DNA of 64,000 nt from Ferribacterium limneticum (GTDB taxonomy: Bacteria > Pseudomonadota > Gammaproteobacteria > Burkholderiales > Rhodocyclaceae), in contig NZ_CP075191.1 in the NCBI RefSeq assembly GCF_020510625.1, positions 1,960,001 to 2,024,000 of the forward strand, read 5' to 3'. The first letter of the stretch is position 1. The number at the start of each line of letters is the position of its first letter. The notes beneath the pieces are model-generated. The model saw nothing but the letters and a program-made list of their open reading frames with translations. It made no database searches and was not told the origin of the DNA. Positions 21,095 to 30,700 of the stretch are shown piece by piece. A program made the translations under genes and the position numbers.

Positions 21095-23161
21095 ATGGAA
21101 GTCAGCCAGCCAAGCAAAGAATTTCAATCATCATTGCAAAAAGCCATTCTCGATGAGTCGCCGGACGGAATTCTCGTCGTTGACCGGGAAAACCGGATCG
21201 TTTCGGTCAATAAGCGTTTCTACACGACTTGGGATATCCCCCAACCGGAATGCTCGCTGGATGATTTGCTACATAACGTCGATACGAAAATCCTTGAATA
21301 TGGGTTGACCAAGGTACTTTACCCGGAACAGTTTCTGCAACGCGTCCAGGAGCTGTATGCCAACCCCGAGATGGAAGATATCTGTGAAATCCAGCTGAAA
21401 GACGGACGCACCCTTAAACGCCACTCGAATACGCTGTACGGCGCAGACGGTGTGTATCTCGGGCGAGTCTGGTATTTCCGCGACATTACCGAAATGATTG
21501 CTTCAAGGCAGGCCCGGGAAGACAGTGAGACACGCTATCGCACCGCCTTCCAGACATCGCTCGACGCGATTGCCATTACGACCCTGAGCGACGGTATCTA
21601 TGTCGATGTCAATCAAGCCTTTCTGGATATTTTGGGCTATGAGCGGCATGACTTGATTGGCCACAGCTCGCTCGAACTGAACATCTGGGTCGATCCCGCC
21701 GATCGGCAATCCTTTAGCGAAAAATTGCGCCAGGAGCCGCTGCACCTGAAATTCGAAGCGCGCTTCCGCAAGAAGGACGGTAGTATTTTCTGGGGCCTGT
21801 TTTCAGTTTCGCGCCTGGTACTAAATGGCGTTCCCTGCCTGATGTCCATCACCACCGACATTACGCAGAGAAAAACGGCAGAAACCGAACTGGTGCAGCA
21901 TCGTGATCACCTGGAGCACCTGGTCGAGGAACGCACCGCCGAGTTATTGCGCGCCAAGGAAGCGGCAGAAGCCGCCAATGTGGCGAAAAGCGCATTTCTT
22001 GCCAACATGAGCCACGAAATCCGCACACCGCTGAATGCCATTACCGGCATGGCCCACCTGATCCGCCGCGGTGGCCTGACGCCGAAGCAACAGGAGCAGT
22101 TGAGGAAACTTGAGGGGGCCGGCGAGCATCTCCTGAGCATCATCAATGCCATCCTTGAGCTTTCGAAAATCGAAGCCGGAAAATTCGTCTTGTCCGAATC
22201 GGCGATCAGCGTCGCAAACATCCTGGACAATGTCGCATCGATGCTGCAAATGCATGTCCAGACCAAGCATTTGACCCTGAATATTGAGGCCGATGGCATC
22301 CCCGAAAACCTGCTCGGTGATCCGACATCCCTGCAACAGGCGCTGCTCAACTATGCGGCCAACGCGGTCAAATTTACCGAAACCGGCAGCGTCACCTTGC
22401 GGGTCGGCTTGATCGAGGATCACCCGGAAGACGCCTTGCTCCGCTTTGAAGTCGAGGATACGGGCATCGGCATTCCGGAAGAGGCGATGGCCAGGCTGTT
22501 CGCAGCCTTCGAACAAGCCGACAACACAATGACCCGGAAATACGGCGGAACCGGCCTGGGACTGGCGATCACCAAGAAGCTGGCAGAGCGGATGGGCGGC
22601 ACCTCGGGGGCCAGCAGTATCCCCGGAAAGGGCAGCACCTTCTGGTTCACGGCACGACTCAGGAAAGGCTCATCGCCCAGCCCGAAATCGCCCAGCCCGA
22701 AATCGGCCACCAAAGAATCCATCAGCGCCGAAGAGATTCTGAAACGCGACTATCCGGAACGCCGCATCCTTCTGGTTGAGGACGAACCGATCAACCGCGA
22801 GGTCGCCACGGTCATGCTTCAGGATGCTGCCCTGGTCGTCGACACGGCTGAAGACGGTGCTGAAGCCGTCGCGCTGGTGCAACGAAATTGCTACGACCTG
22901 ATCCTGATCGATATCCAGATGCCAAAAATGGACGGGATAGAAGCGACCAGGATCATCCGCACGCTACTGAATGGGCAAGGCAAACCGGTCATCGCGATTA
23001 CGGCCAATGCATTCTCGGAAGACAAGACGCGCTGCCTTGCCGCCGGCATGAACGACTTCATTGCCAAGCCGGTCGAACCGGAAATCCTTTATTCGACCCT
23101 GCTCAAATGGCTGGCTCAGCCGACGGGCGAACCGGCTCGTGAGCTTGCCTCCAGCCACTGA
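21095..23161 (+). CDS. PAS-PAS hybrid sensor histidine kinase with receiver domain
   Basis: 688 residues. Two PAS domains occupy about 10-135 and 150-260, followed by HisKA with His307 in SHEIRTPLN, a HATPase domain ([18 protein letters not shown]), a linker containing a tandem PSPKS duplication, and a C-terminal receiver with phospho-acceptor Asp606 in [11 protein letters not shown]. No membrane segment, no HPt domain and no DNA-binding domain, so it should pass phosphate to a separate partner. The gene stands alone, divergent from dinB. Confidence 0.9.
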   Translation: MEVSQPSKEFQSSLQKAILDESPDGILVVDRENRIVSVNKRFYTTWDIPQPECSLDDLLHNVDTKILEYGLTKVLYPEQFLQRVQELYANPEMEDICEIQLKDGRTLKRHSNTLYGADGVYLGRVWYFRDITEMIASRQAREDSETRYRTAFQTSLDAIAITTLSDGIYVDVNQAFLDILGYERHDLIGHSSLELNIWVDPADRQSFSEKLRQEPLHLKFEARFRKKDGSIFWGLFSVSRLVLNGVPCLMSITTDITQRKTAETELVQHRDHLEHLVEERTAELLRAKEAAEAANVAKSAFLANMSHEIRTPLNAITGMAHLIRRGGLTPKQQEQLRKLEGAGEHLLSIINAILELSKIEAGKFVLSESAISVANILDNVASMLQMHVQTKHLTLNIEADGIPENLLGDPTSLQQALLNYAANAVKFTETGSVTLRVGLIEDHPEDALLRFEVEDTGIGIPEEAMARLFAAFEQADNTMTRKYGGTGLGLAITKKLAERMGGTSGASSIPGKGSTFWFTARLRKGSSPSPKSPSPKSATKESISAEEILKRDYPERRILLVEDEPINREVATVMLQDAALVVDTAEDGAEAVALVQRNCYDLILIDIQMPKMDGIEATRIIRTLLNGQGKPVIAITANAFSEDKTRCLAAGMNDFIAKPVEPEILYSTLLKWLAQPTGEPARELASSH

Positions 23162-23267
23162 TTCATAGGTTTCAGAAAAATCCAGGCCTGCGGCAGAACC
23201 GCGTGATTGTTTGATCGGCAAGCCTCCGTTATCCTGCAACCCGCCACCGTTGTGCCAAGGAAAGTTC

Positions 23268-23651
23268 GTGTTTTATATCGTCGAAAGCAGCAAGTCATTT
23301 TACGAAGCCGGTTTCGATCTGGAACCGGTGGTCCAGCGCCTTGGCTTTGCCATCCTGCACACTTTCGACTTCAGCGAAACGCTTCGCCGCAAGGGCATCG
23401 AGCTGGACGAAGACTGCCAGGTATTTGAAATCTGCAATTACCGCTACGCCGAAAAGATGCTCAGCCTCGACATGCGGCTCAGCCTCACGCTGCCCTGGCG
23501 GATTTCGATCTTCACCCAGAACGGCGCGACGATGATTGGTCTGACCCGCCCCGACACGATGCCCTCAATACTTGGCGAAAACGATGAACTGGCGAGAACT
23601 GCCGCCGAAATCGAAGCCAAGATGATCATGATCGTGGACGAAACGCGCTGA
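23268..23651 (+). CDS. DUF302 family protein
   Basis: 127 residues from a GTG at 23268, chosen because AAGGAAAG lies directly upstream and the family pattern begins here (FYIVESSKSFYEAGFDLEPVVQRLGF). The core resembles DUF302: ILHTFDFSETLRRKG, then EICNYRYAEKMLSLD and LPWRISIFTQNG. It is a small cytoplasmic alpha/beta domain of unknown role. It sits between the hybrid kinase and the bestrophin-like gene with no obvious coupling to either. Confidence 0.75.
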   Translation: MFYIVESSKSFYEAGFDLEPVVQRLGFAILHTFDFSETLRRKGIELDEDCQVFEICNYRYAEKMLSLDMRLSLTLPWRISIFTQNGATMIGLTRPDTMPSILGENDELARTAAEIEAKMIMIVDETR

Positions 23652-23762
23652 ACGTTCTCTTTTTACTCAATTCAATTCCCGTAAGGGCCTAGCTGCCCAC
23701 TTTCGGTGCTCCCAAGCGCTGCGAATTCCGCCCGCTTCCGCCAATTTCCTGCGAATTCCCAC

Positions 23763-24683
23763 ATGATCGTCCGCCCTCATTTGCATTGGTTCCGACTGCT
23801 ATTTGTCTGGCGCGGTTCGGTGCTGCCTTACATCATCAGCCGACTGCTCCTGGTTCTAGCGGTTTCCGTGCTCAGCATCCTGAGCCGCGACTGGTGGATG
23901 AGCGCGCATGCCGCCTCGGCCTTGTCGATTCCGCCATTTACCCTGATGGGCATCGCCCTCGCCATCTTCCTCGGCTTCCGCAATTCCGTCAGCTACGACC
24001 GCTACTGGGAAGCCCGCAAGCAATGGGGGGCGCTCTTGATCGGCGCCCGCTCCCTGACCCGTGAGATCGCCAGCTTCGCCCCGACTGAAGTTGATTTGCA
24101 GCGACGCGTCGCCCGTACCCTGGCCGCCTTCGCCTATGCGCTCAAGCACCAGCTGCGCAACACCGATCCACGGGTCGATCTGGCCTGCCGATTGGACGCT
24201 GCAACGCTGGAACGGGTTTGCGCCGCCCGCTTTGCGCCATCAGCCCTGCTCCTTTGTCTGGCGCAGGATATTGGCTCGGCTCAGAAAGCGGGCGTCATCA
24301 GCGACCTGCAGTGGCAGTCGATCGATCGCAACCTCAACCTGCTGACGGAAGCCTCCGGCGCCTGCGAGCGGATTGCCAACACGCCCATTCCCTATACCTA
24401 CCGGGTACTGATGAACCGGACGGTGATGGTCTATTGCCTGTTGCTGCCGGTCGGCCTGAGTACCTCGATTGGCTGGCTGACTGTCCTGGTCGCGCCGTTC
24501 ATTGCCTACACCTTCCTGGCGCTGGATGTCATCGGCGAACAGATCGAGGAACCCTTTGGTAAGGAACCGAATGACCTGGCCCTCGCCTCGATGTGCCATG
24601 GCATCGAGGTTTCCGTCTGCGAACTGGTTGGTGAGCAGCCCCGGAGTTCGCCGCCAGAGGTGCTTGATTACGTCGTGATCTGA
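23763..24683 (+). CDS. Bestrophin-like (UPF0187/YneE) membrane protein
   Basis: 306 residues from the ATG at 23763 (MIVRPHLHWFRLLFVWRGSV); the frame is open upstream but the family start fits here. Four hydrophobic segments lie at about 20-45, 50-75, 210-235 and 235-255, with the signature FLGFRNSVSYDRYWEARKQW after the second. Bacterial bestrophin homologues form pentameric ion channels in the inner membrane. Physiological ion and role here are unknown. Confidence 0.88.
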   Translation: MIVRPHLHWFRLLFVWRGSVLPYIISRLLLVLAVSVLSILSRDWWMSAHAASALSIPPFTLMGIALAIFLGFRNSVSYDRYWEARKQWGALLIGARSLTREIASFAPTEVDLQRRVARTLAAFAYALKHQLRNTDPRVDLACRLDAATLERVCAARFAPSALLLCLAQDIGSAQKAGVISDLQWQSIDRNLNLLTEASGACERIANTPIPYTYRVLMNRTVMVYCLLLPVGLSTSIGWLTVLVAPFIAYTFLALDVIGEQIEEPFGKEPNDLALASMCHGIEVSVCELVGEQPRSSPPEVLDYVVI

Positions 24684-24731
24684 GCGGTGACTCGGCTTTA
24701 CGGTCAGAAATTCGCGACCACGAAAGATTAC

Positions 24732-24746
24732 TAGACGACCGGTCTA
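24732..24746. promoter_or_regulatory. NemR-type operator upstream of the TetR gene
   Basis: TAGACGACCGGTCTA, with the inner 8-bp palindrome GACCGGTC, 21 bases before the regulator start. The same 15 bases plus the following AATT recur before the OYE reductase gene, which marks this as an autoregulatory site. Confidence 0.85.
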
Positions 24747-24767
24747 ATTCATGGCAAAGTTCAAGCC

Positions 24768-25352
24768 ATGAACATTCGTCACGACAATACGCGCCAGCAC
24801 ATTCTCGATACCGGCCACCGGATCATCGCCGGCAAAGGCTTTTCGAGCGTTGGGCTCAATGAGATTCTGACTACGGCCGGCGTGCCGAAAGGCTCGTTCT
24901 ATCACTACTTCGAGTCCAAGGAGCAGTACGGCCAAACCCTGCTCCAGGAGTATTTCAATCGCTACCTGACGACGATCGACACGTTAGAGCAAAGCGATGC
25001 CGCATCCGGCCATGAGCGCCTGCTACGTTACTGGCAGCAATGGCTGAACGCCCAGTGCGATGACTGTGCCGATCAAAAGTGCCTGGTCGTCAAACTGAGC
25101 GCCGAAGTGGCCGATCTCTCGGATGCGATGCGCGTGACGTTGCGTGACGGCACCGATCAGGTGGTTGCCCGAATTGCCGGCTTGATCGAAGCGGGCGTTG
25201 CCGATGGCTCGCTGCCGGCACTGGAGCCGCGCTCGACCGCCCAAATGCTCTACCAGCTCTGGCTGGGCGCCAGCCTGCTCGGCAAACTGCACCGTAATAG
25301 CGATGCGCTGGAAGGCGCCATGAAGTTCACCCGGCAATTGCTGTCCCGCTGA
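24768..25352 (+). CDS. nemR: TetR-family repressor, NemR-like
   Basis: 194 residues. The N-terminal helix-turn-helix (VGLNEILTTAGVPKGSFYHYF) is canonical TetR. The ligand domain contains Cys97, Cys100 and Cys105, the last in the block CLVVKLSAEVADLS seen in NemR, where electrophiles, methylglyoxal and hypochlorite modify a cysteine and release DNA. An identical operator precedes this gene and the adjacent OYE reductase, as in nemRA of enterics. The gene symbol rests on the Cys block, operator sharing and neighbour together. Confidence 0.85.
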   Translation: MNIRHDNTRQHILDTGHRIIAGKGFSSVGLNEILTTAGVPKGSFYHYFESKEQYGQTLLQEYFNRYLTTIDTLEQSDAASGHERLLRYWQQWLNAQCDDCADQKCLVVKLSAEVADLSDAMRVTLRDGTDQVVARIAGLIEAGVADGSLPALEPRSTAQMLYQLWLGASLLGKLHRNSDALEGAMKFTRQLLSR

Positions 25353-25408
25353 ATCCTCAAGCTTTGACCGGCCGCATCCAAGTGCGGCCAATTTTTCACT
25401 CTGATCTA

Positions 25409-25423
25409 TAGACGACCGGTCTA
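25409..25423. promoter_or_regulatory. NemR-type operator upstream of the OYE reductase gene
   Basis: Second exact copy of TAGACGACCGGTCTA, 38 bases before the reductase start, in the gap after the regulator gene. It gives the reductase its own regulated promoter. Confidence 0.85.
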
Positions 25424-25461
25424 ATTAGTTTCTTAATACCAGCCACGAAGGAGAATCACCC

Positions 25462-26550
25462 ATGAATTCCCTGTTCGACCCGATCAAAATTGGCGATATC
25501 GCCCTGGCCAACCGTATCGTCATGGCCCCGCTGACCCGGAATCGCGCCATCGAAGGCCACAAGCCCGGCCCGCTGACCGTCGAGTACTACCGCCAGCGCG
25601 CCACGGCCGGCCTGATCATTGCCGAGGCCAGCCAGATCAGCCCCATGGCCCAGGGCTATCTCGACACCCCGGGCATCTACTCCACCGAACAAGTGGCCGC
25701 TTGGCGCGAAGTGACCGATGCCGTGCATGCCGAAGGTGGGCGCATCGTCCTCCAGCTCTGGCATGTTGGCCGCATTTCGCATACCTCGCTGTTGCCGGAT
25801 GGTGCCGCCCCGGTTTCATCAACCAGTCGCCGCCCCGAAGCCATGACCTTCACACGCGACGGATTCGTCCCGGTTTCGGAGCCACGTGCTCTGCGCGATG
25901 ACGAGTTGCCCGCCCTGATCGAGGACTATCGCCGCGCTGCCCGCAACGCCATCGCCGCCGGGTTTGACGGCGTCGAGATTCACGCCGCCAATACCTACCT
26001 GATCGAACAATTCCTGCGCGACAGCATCAACGACCGCAGCGGCCCCTATGGCGGCAGCATTGCCAACCGCGCCCGCCTGCTGCTCGAAGTCGTTCAGGCC
26101 GTCACTGAGGAAATTGGCGCCGGCCGGACAGGTGTTCGCCTCTCGCCGATGACCACCTTTGGCAACACCGCACCGCTCGATAGCGACCCGCAGGCGCTGC
26201 ACAACTACGTCGTCGAACAACTGGCGCCATTTGGCCTGGCCTTTCTCCACGTCATCGAAGGCGAAACTGGCGGCACGCGCAGCCCGGAAGGAAAAACCTT
26301 CGACTACGAGGCGCTGCATCGTCGCTTCCCCGGTGCCTGGCTGGTCAACAACGGCTACAGCCTTGAGCTGGCAAAGCAGACCATTGAAGATGGCAAGGCG
26401 GACCTGATCGCCTTTGGCCGCCCCTTCATCAGCAACCCCGATCTGGTTCGCCGCCTGCGCGAGGCCGCCCCGTTGAACGATTTGCGGGCCGACAAGCTCT
26501 ATGGCGGTGGCGCTGAAGGCTACACCGACTACCCGTTCCTGCCCGCCTGA
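25462..26550 (+). CDS. nemA: Old yellow enzyme family alkene reductase (N-ethylmaleimide reductase type)
   Basis: 362-residue FMN-dependent TIM-barrel enzyme that uses NAD(P)H to reduce activated double bonds, nitro compounds and quinone-like electrophiles. Typical blocks are visible: LANRIVMAPLTRNRA at the start, LQLWHVGRISH, VEIHAANTYLIEQFLRD followed by RSGPYGGS, and DLIAFGRPFISNPDL near the end. The His-Ala-Ala-Asn active-site pair is intact. A strong AAGGAGAA ribosome site precedes the start. Regulation by the adjacent NemR-like repressor is indicated by the shared operator. Confidence 0.92.
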   Translation: MNSLFDPIKIGDIALANRIVMAPLTRNRAIEGHKPGPLTVEYYRQRATAGLIIAEASQISPMAQGYLDTPGIYSTEQVAAWREVTDAVHAEGGRIVLQLWHVGRISHTSLLPDGAAPVSSTSRRPEAMTFTRDGFVPVSEPRALRDDELPALIEDYRRAARNAIAAGFDGVEIHAANTYLIEQFLRDSINDRSGPYGGSIANRARLLLEVVQAVTEEIGAGRTGVRLSPMTTFGNTAPLDSDPQALHNYVVEQLAPFGLAFLHVIEGETGGTRSPEGKTFDYEALHRRFPGAWLVNNGYSLELAKQTIEDGKADLIAFGRPFISNPDLVRRLREAAPLNDLRADKLYGGGAEGYTDYPFLPA

Positions 26551-26614
26551 TTAGCCTCTGTACCGTGGCGGCTGACCCCGTCACGGTTCCCCGCCTCTTG
26601 TTCCGGATATTTTG

Positions 26615-27529
26615 ATGTCGTCATTTCGCCGCTGGCTACCCCCGCTCGCCCTGCTCGTCCTATCCCTGACCTGGGGTTACACGTGGGTGCTGGCCAAACA
26701 AGGGCTGGCCTATGCCCCGCCCTTTGCCTTCGCGGCGGAACGTTGCGTCGGTGGCGCCGTCGCCCTGTTCCTGGCGCTCAAGTTGATGGGGCGCCCGCTC
26801 AAGCTGGTCGCACCATGGCCCACATTGGCCATCGGCCTGACCCAGGTGGCCGGATTCATGGTTTTCCAGACCTGGGCGCTGGTCGAAGGCGGCCCCGGCA
26901 AAACCGCCGTGCTGATCTTCACGATGCCGATCTGGACGCTGCTGATGGCCTGGCCCATCCTCGGTGAGCGGGTCAAAGGCAAGCAATGGCTGGCTGCAGC
27001 CAGCACCCTGATCGGCCTGTTGCTGATCATCGAGCCCTGGGACATGCATTCCAGCCTGTTCAGCAAATTCCTCGGCCTGATGGCGGCGCTGTGCTGGGGC
27101 ATCGGCACCATCCTGATCAAACGCCTGCGCTCGACTCAACCGGTCGACCTGCTCTCCCTGACCGCCTGGCAGATGATCTTCGGTGCCATCCCGCTCGTGC
27201 TACTGGCGCTGGTCGTGCCGGAGCGCTCAACGGAATGGACGCCTCACTACCTGGGCATTCTCGCCTTCATGTCGATTGCCAGCACCGCCCTCTGCTGGTG
27301 GCTGTGGATTTACATCCTCGACCGGGTACCCGCCTGGGAGGCCAGCCTCTCGGTGCTTGGTACGCCGGTCGTTGCCATCCTCTCTTCCCGCCTGACCTTC
27401 GGCGAGGAATTCAAGGCACTTGAAGTCGCCGGCATCCTGCTGATTGGCAGCGGGCTGGCCATGTTGTCCCTGCTGAGTTGGGCCGCCAGCCGGCGAAATC
27501 CGGCAAAATTGGCGCTCGATAAAGCCTGA
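26615..27529 (+). CDS. DMT-family (EamA) transporter
   Basis: 304 residues with about ten membrane segments arranged as two EamA repeats (LVLSLTWGYTWVLAKQGL in the first, FLGLMAALCWGIGTILIKRL in the second). This is the drug/metabolite transporter layout, usually an inner-membrane exporter. The start is the ATG at 26615; the preceding TTG codon is less likely. It lies between the OYE reductase and a YqhD-type reductase and may export a metabolite or toxic product of the same response (inference). Confidence 0.88.
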   Translation: MSSFRRWLPPLALLVLSLTWGYTWVLAKQGLAYAPPFAFAAERCVGGAVALFLALKLMGRPLKLVAPWPTLAIGLTQVAGFMVFQTWALVEGGPGKTAVLIFTMPIWTLLMAWPILGERVKGKQWLAAASTLIGLLLIIEPWDMHSSLFSKFLGLMAALCWGIGTILIKRLRSTQPVDLLSLTAWQMIFGAIPLVLLALVVPERSTEWTPHYLGILAFMSIASTALCWWLWIYILDRVPAWEASLSVLGTPVVAILSSRLTFGEEFKALEVAGILLIGSGLAMLSLLSWAASRRNPAKLALDKA

Positions 27530-27569
27530 TTGCGCACACCGCACCAAACCGTCTCGAAGGAATACAGTC

Positions 27570-28727
27570 ATGACCCACCTCTTTCAATTCAGTTATCACA
27601 ACCCGACCCAGATTCACTTTGGTCTCAACAGCTTCAGCAAGCTAAAAGAACTGGTCCCGCTGGATGCCCGGGTACTGATGCTTTATGGCGGTGGTTCGAT
27701 CAAGAAGAATGGCGTCTATGACCAGGTAAGCCAGGCGCTATCCGGACATCAGGTGGTCGAATTCGCCGGTGTCGAACCCAATCCGACCTTCGAAACGCTC
27801 AATCGTGCCGTCGAGCTTGTGCGGGCCGAAAAGCTCGATTTCATTCTGGCCGTCGGTGGCGGCTCAGTCAGCGATGGCGCCAAATACATCGCCTGCGCCG
27901 CCCTGTACGACGGTGACGGCTGGGACATCGTCAGCAGCAAGCACAGGGTGGAACGTGCCCTGCCCGTCGGTGTCGTCCTGACCTTGGCCGCAACCGGCTC
28001 CGAATCGAATGCCGGCGCCGTGGTCACTCGTGCCGCCAATCACGAAAAACGCGTGTTTTATGTCCAGCCAGCCCGGCCACGCTTTGCCATCCTGAATCCT
28101 CAGGTCCTGGCCACCCTGCCGGACCGGCAACTGGAAAACGGTGTGGTCGACGCCTTCGTTCACGTTTGCGAGCAATACCTGACCTATCCGGTCGGCGCCC
28201 TGGTCCAGGATGGCTATGCCGAAGCGGTCATGCGTGCCCTGAAAGCCCTGGCCGACACTTTCGACCAGCGCCGCGACATCGGCTGGCTGCAGAACCTGAT
28301 GTGGGCTGCCAATCAGGCTCTATGCGGCGTTATTGGGGTTGGCGTGCCAACGGATTGGGCCACCCACCGGATGGCCGTCGAACTGACCGCCCTTTACGGC
28401 ATAGACCACGGGCGGACATTGGCTATCATCCAGCCAGCACTGCTCCGCGAAGCCATTGAAGCCAAACGGGCCAAGCTGGAACAAATGGGGCGTGCCGTTT
28501 TCGGCCTTGAGCATCCGTCGGCCGAAGCGACCATCGCTGCCATCGAGAATTTCTATCGCAGCCTGAATATGCCGCAGCACCTGAGCGACACCGACATCAA
28601 CGATCCCGATGCCGCAGAGCGCGTCATGCAGGCCCTGCGCGATCACGGCAATGCCGCCCTGGCTGGTCATGCCCAACTTGATGAAGCCAAGACGGAGCGG
28701 ATAATCCGTGCCGCCTGCGCCAGATAA
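27570..28727 (+). CDS. yqhD: Iron-containing alcohol dehydrogenase, YqhD-type aldehyde reductase
   Basis: 385-residue group III metal-dependent dehydrogenase. The N-terminal segment (FSYHNPTQIHFGLNS), the nucleotide-binding VGGGSVSDGAKY, and metal ligands in NGVVDAFVHVCEQYL and THRMAVELTALYGIDHG match YqhD, an NADPH-dependent reductase of short-chain aldehydes including products of lipid peroxidation. A GAAGGAATA ribosome site precedes the start. Together with NemR/NemA it forms a reactive electrophile and aldehyde clearance group. Confidence 0.9.
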   Translation: MTHLFQFSYHNPTQIHFGLNSFSKLKELVPLDARVLMLYGGGSIKKNGVYDQVSQALSGHQVVEFAGVEPNPTFETLNRAVELVRAEKLDFILAVGGGSVSDGAKYIACAALYDGDGWDIVSSKHRVERALPVGVVLTLAATGSESNAGAVVTRAANHEKRVFYVQPARPRFAILNPQVLATLPDRQLENGVVDAFVHVCEQYLTYPVGALVQDGYAEAVMRALKALADTFDQRRDIGWLQNLMWAANQALCGVIGVGVPTDWATHRMAVELTALYGIDHGRTLAIIQPALLREAIEAKRAKLEQMGRAVFGLEHPSAEATIAAIENFYRSLNMPQHLSDTDINDPDAAERVMQALRDHGNAALAGHAQLDEAKTERIIRAACAR

Positions 28728-28745
28728 GAGAGAACGCCTTGCGGC

Positions 28746-29363
28746 TCAGGCGCGCCGCATCGCCATGTGAGCAGAGATCATCTCCGGAACCCGTGACGGC
28801 AAATCCGAGCCTTTCTGACAGCCGAGCAACAAGTGCAGCAAACCAGAGGTAAACGCCCAGGTATCCTTGGCCGTAGCGAGCGGATCCAGCCCTAATCGCA
28901 AGGTGCGCCGGTCAGCAGCCTGCTGATAGATCCGCTCGATCTTGGCGAGAAACGTCTGGGCCGGCCGGCCGACCTCTTCCTGTACCGCGGCAAACTCGTC
29001 GACATACTCGCAACGCGAAATCATGATCTCGAACACTTCGCGAACCACCGAACAGTCCTCGAGAACCCGGAAGAACTCCTTGATCGACGCTTCGATGGCA
29101 TCGAGCGGATTGGAAAACTGATCTGACAGCAAATAAGCGTCAGTGCGCTCGACCATCGGCGCGAAAACATCCTCGCGCATGGCGAAGAACAATTCGGCCT
29201 TGTCCTTGAAATGCCAATAAACGGCGCCACGCGTTACACCGGCCGCCTTGGCGATTTTCTCCAGCGTCGAACGGCTGACGCCACACTCGTGAAATACGGT
29301 TCGAGCCGCTTCAATAAGGTGCTTGCGGGTCTGCTCCGCTTCTTCCTTTGTTTTACGTACCAC
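28746..29363 (-). CDS. TetR-family repressor of the RND efflux operon (AcrR/TtgR type)
   Basis: 205 residues. The N-terminus (TRKHLIEAARTVFHECGVSRSTLEKIAKAAGVTRGAVYWHF) is the AcrR/TtgR/MtrR-type helix-turn-helix block. The ligand domain is all helical. It is divergent from the adaptor-permease-channel operon, and the 134-base gap holds an AcrR-like dyad. It most likely represses the operon and is released by hydrophobic drugs. Confidence 0.9.
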   Translation of the reverse strand: MVRKTKEEAEQTRKHLIEAARTVFHECGVSRSTLEKIAKAAGVTRGAVYWHFKDKAELFFAMREDVFAPMVERTDAYLLSDQFSNPLDAIEASIKEFFRVLEDCSVVREVFEIMISRCEYVDEFAAVQEEVGRPAQTFLAKIERIYQQAADRRTLRLGLDPLATAKDTWAFTSGLLHLLLGCQKGSDLPSRVPEMISAHMAMRRA

Positions 29364-29437
29364 TTTCTCTCCTGACCGAACCTTCCCCTGATTTATGCAT
29401 CCTAAATCACACGGTAACGGTTCGTTACAAACTTCTA

Positions 29438-29464
29438 TTTACATACATCCATGAATGTTTATAA
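29438..29464. promoter_or_regulatory. AcrR/TtgR-like operator
   Basis: The inverted repeat ACATACAT-CC-ATGAATGT (arms at 29441-29448 and 29451-29458, 7 of 8 bases paired), flanked by T/A-rich bases, strongly resembles the known TACATACATT...AATGTATGTA operator class. It lies in the divergent gap between the repressor and the efflux genes, about 40 bases before the adaptor start. Confidence 0.75.
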
Positions 29465-29497
29465 TCTAGCCAGCAAAAATAATCAAGGAGAACCGGC

Positions 29498-30691
29498 GTG
29501 AACCCAACTTCAACATTCCAACGTAAGGCCCTGCCCTTCATCGTTTCGGCCATTATCGGCGCACTGGCTGCCGCCGGATGTTCCGGCGACAAGACGGCGG
29601 GTGGCCCCCCCAAGATGGGGCCGATGCCGGTCACCGTCATCGAGATGCAGCCGCAGAAAGTACCTTCCAGCATAGAGATCATGGCGCAAACCGAAGGCGC
29701 TCGTGAAACCGAAGTTCGCGCTCGCGTTGGCGGCATACTGACCAAGCGTCTTTATCAGGAAGGCGAAACAGTCAAGGCCGGCCAGCCGCTGTTCCAGATC
29801 GACCGCTCTCCTTATGAAATTGCGCTCACCGAGGCCAAGGCCAAAGCCGAGCAGACAGCCCGCGAAGTGGGCCGCTTGAAAGGTCTGGCCGAAGCCAAGG
29901 CCATCGCCCAGAAGGACTATGACGATGCCGTCTCGGCCAACGCCATGGCCCAGGCTGCATTGCGCCAGGCTGAACTGAATCTCTCCTGGACCATCGTGAC
30001 GGCGCCAGTCGCTGGCACGACCGGCCGCGCCATCAAGTCGGACGGCAACCTGATCTCGACTGCTGACAGCCTGCTGACCTCGATCTATCAGACCAATCCG
30101 ATCTGGGTCCGCTTCAGCCTGGGCGAGAGCGATCTGGCTAAATTCCCCGGCGGTCGCGTTACCGCCAAGGACGTCAAGGGCGTCGAGCTGGTCATGGCCA
30201 ATGGCCAGAAGTACGAGAAGCCGGGCAAAGTCAATTTCCTCGCCACCAATATAGACACCACGCTGGGCACCCAGGCGTTGCGCGCCGAGTTCGATAATGC
30301 TGGCGGCCAGTTGCTGCCGGGCCAGTTCGTCCGTGTCCGCCTGCTGACCGGTGAGCGTGACGGTGTCTATCTGGTGCCGCAATCGGCCGTCCTGCAAACC
30401 GAACAAGGCACCCTGGTCATGACCGCCGGTCCCGAAAACAAGGTGGCCCCCCGCCCGGTCAAGGCCGGCGAGTGGTACGGCAAGGACTGGGTCATCCTCG
30501 GCGGCCTGAATGCCGGCGACAAGGTGATCGTCGACAATCTGATCAAGCTGCGCCCCGGCATGCCGGTCGATCCCAAGCTACAGGGTACTCAGCCTGGCGG
30601 AATGGCGGGAATGAACGGGATGGAGGGCGCATCGTCAATGACTGGCATGTCCGGAATGTCCGGATTGACCAACAATCGCGCCAAGCCATAA
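29498..30691 (+). CDS. RND efflux periplasmic adaptor (AcrA/MexA type)
   Basis: 397-residue lipoprotein: signal sequence with lipobox AAAGC at Cys28, barrel-sandwich hybrid halves (TEVRARVGGILTKRLYQEG and TAPVAGTTGRAI), a helical hairpin between them, and a beta-barrel/membrane-proximal C-terminal part. It links the inner-membrane pump to the outer-membrane channel. Odd feature: a low-complexity Met/Gly-rich tail (GGMAGMNGMEGASSMTGMSG) at about 366-388 that ordinary AcrA proteins lack. First gene of the three-gene operon, with AAGGAGAA upstream. Confidence 0.94.
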   Translation: MNPTSTFQRKALPFIVSAIIGALAAAGCSGDKTAGGPPKMGPMPVTVIEMQPQKVPSSIEIMAQTEGARETEVRARVGGILTKRLYQEGETVKAGQPLFQIDRSPYEIALTEAKAKAEQTAREVGRLKGLAEAKAIAQKDYDDAVSANAMAQAALRQAELNLSWTIVTAPVAGTTGRAIKSDGNLISTADSLLTSIYQTNPIWVRFSLGESDLAKFPGGRVTAKDVKGVELVMANGQKYEKPGKVNFLATNIDTTLGTQALRAEFDNAGGQLLPGQFVRVRLLTGERDGVYLVPQSAVLQTEQGTLVMTAGPENKVAPRPVKAGEWYGKDWVILGGLNAGDKVIVDNLIKLRPGMPVDPKLQGTQPGGMAGMNGMEGASSMTGMSGMSGLTNNRAKP

Positions 30692-30700
30692 GGAATCGCC

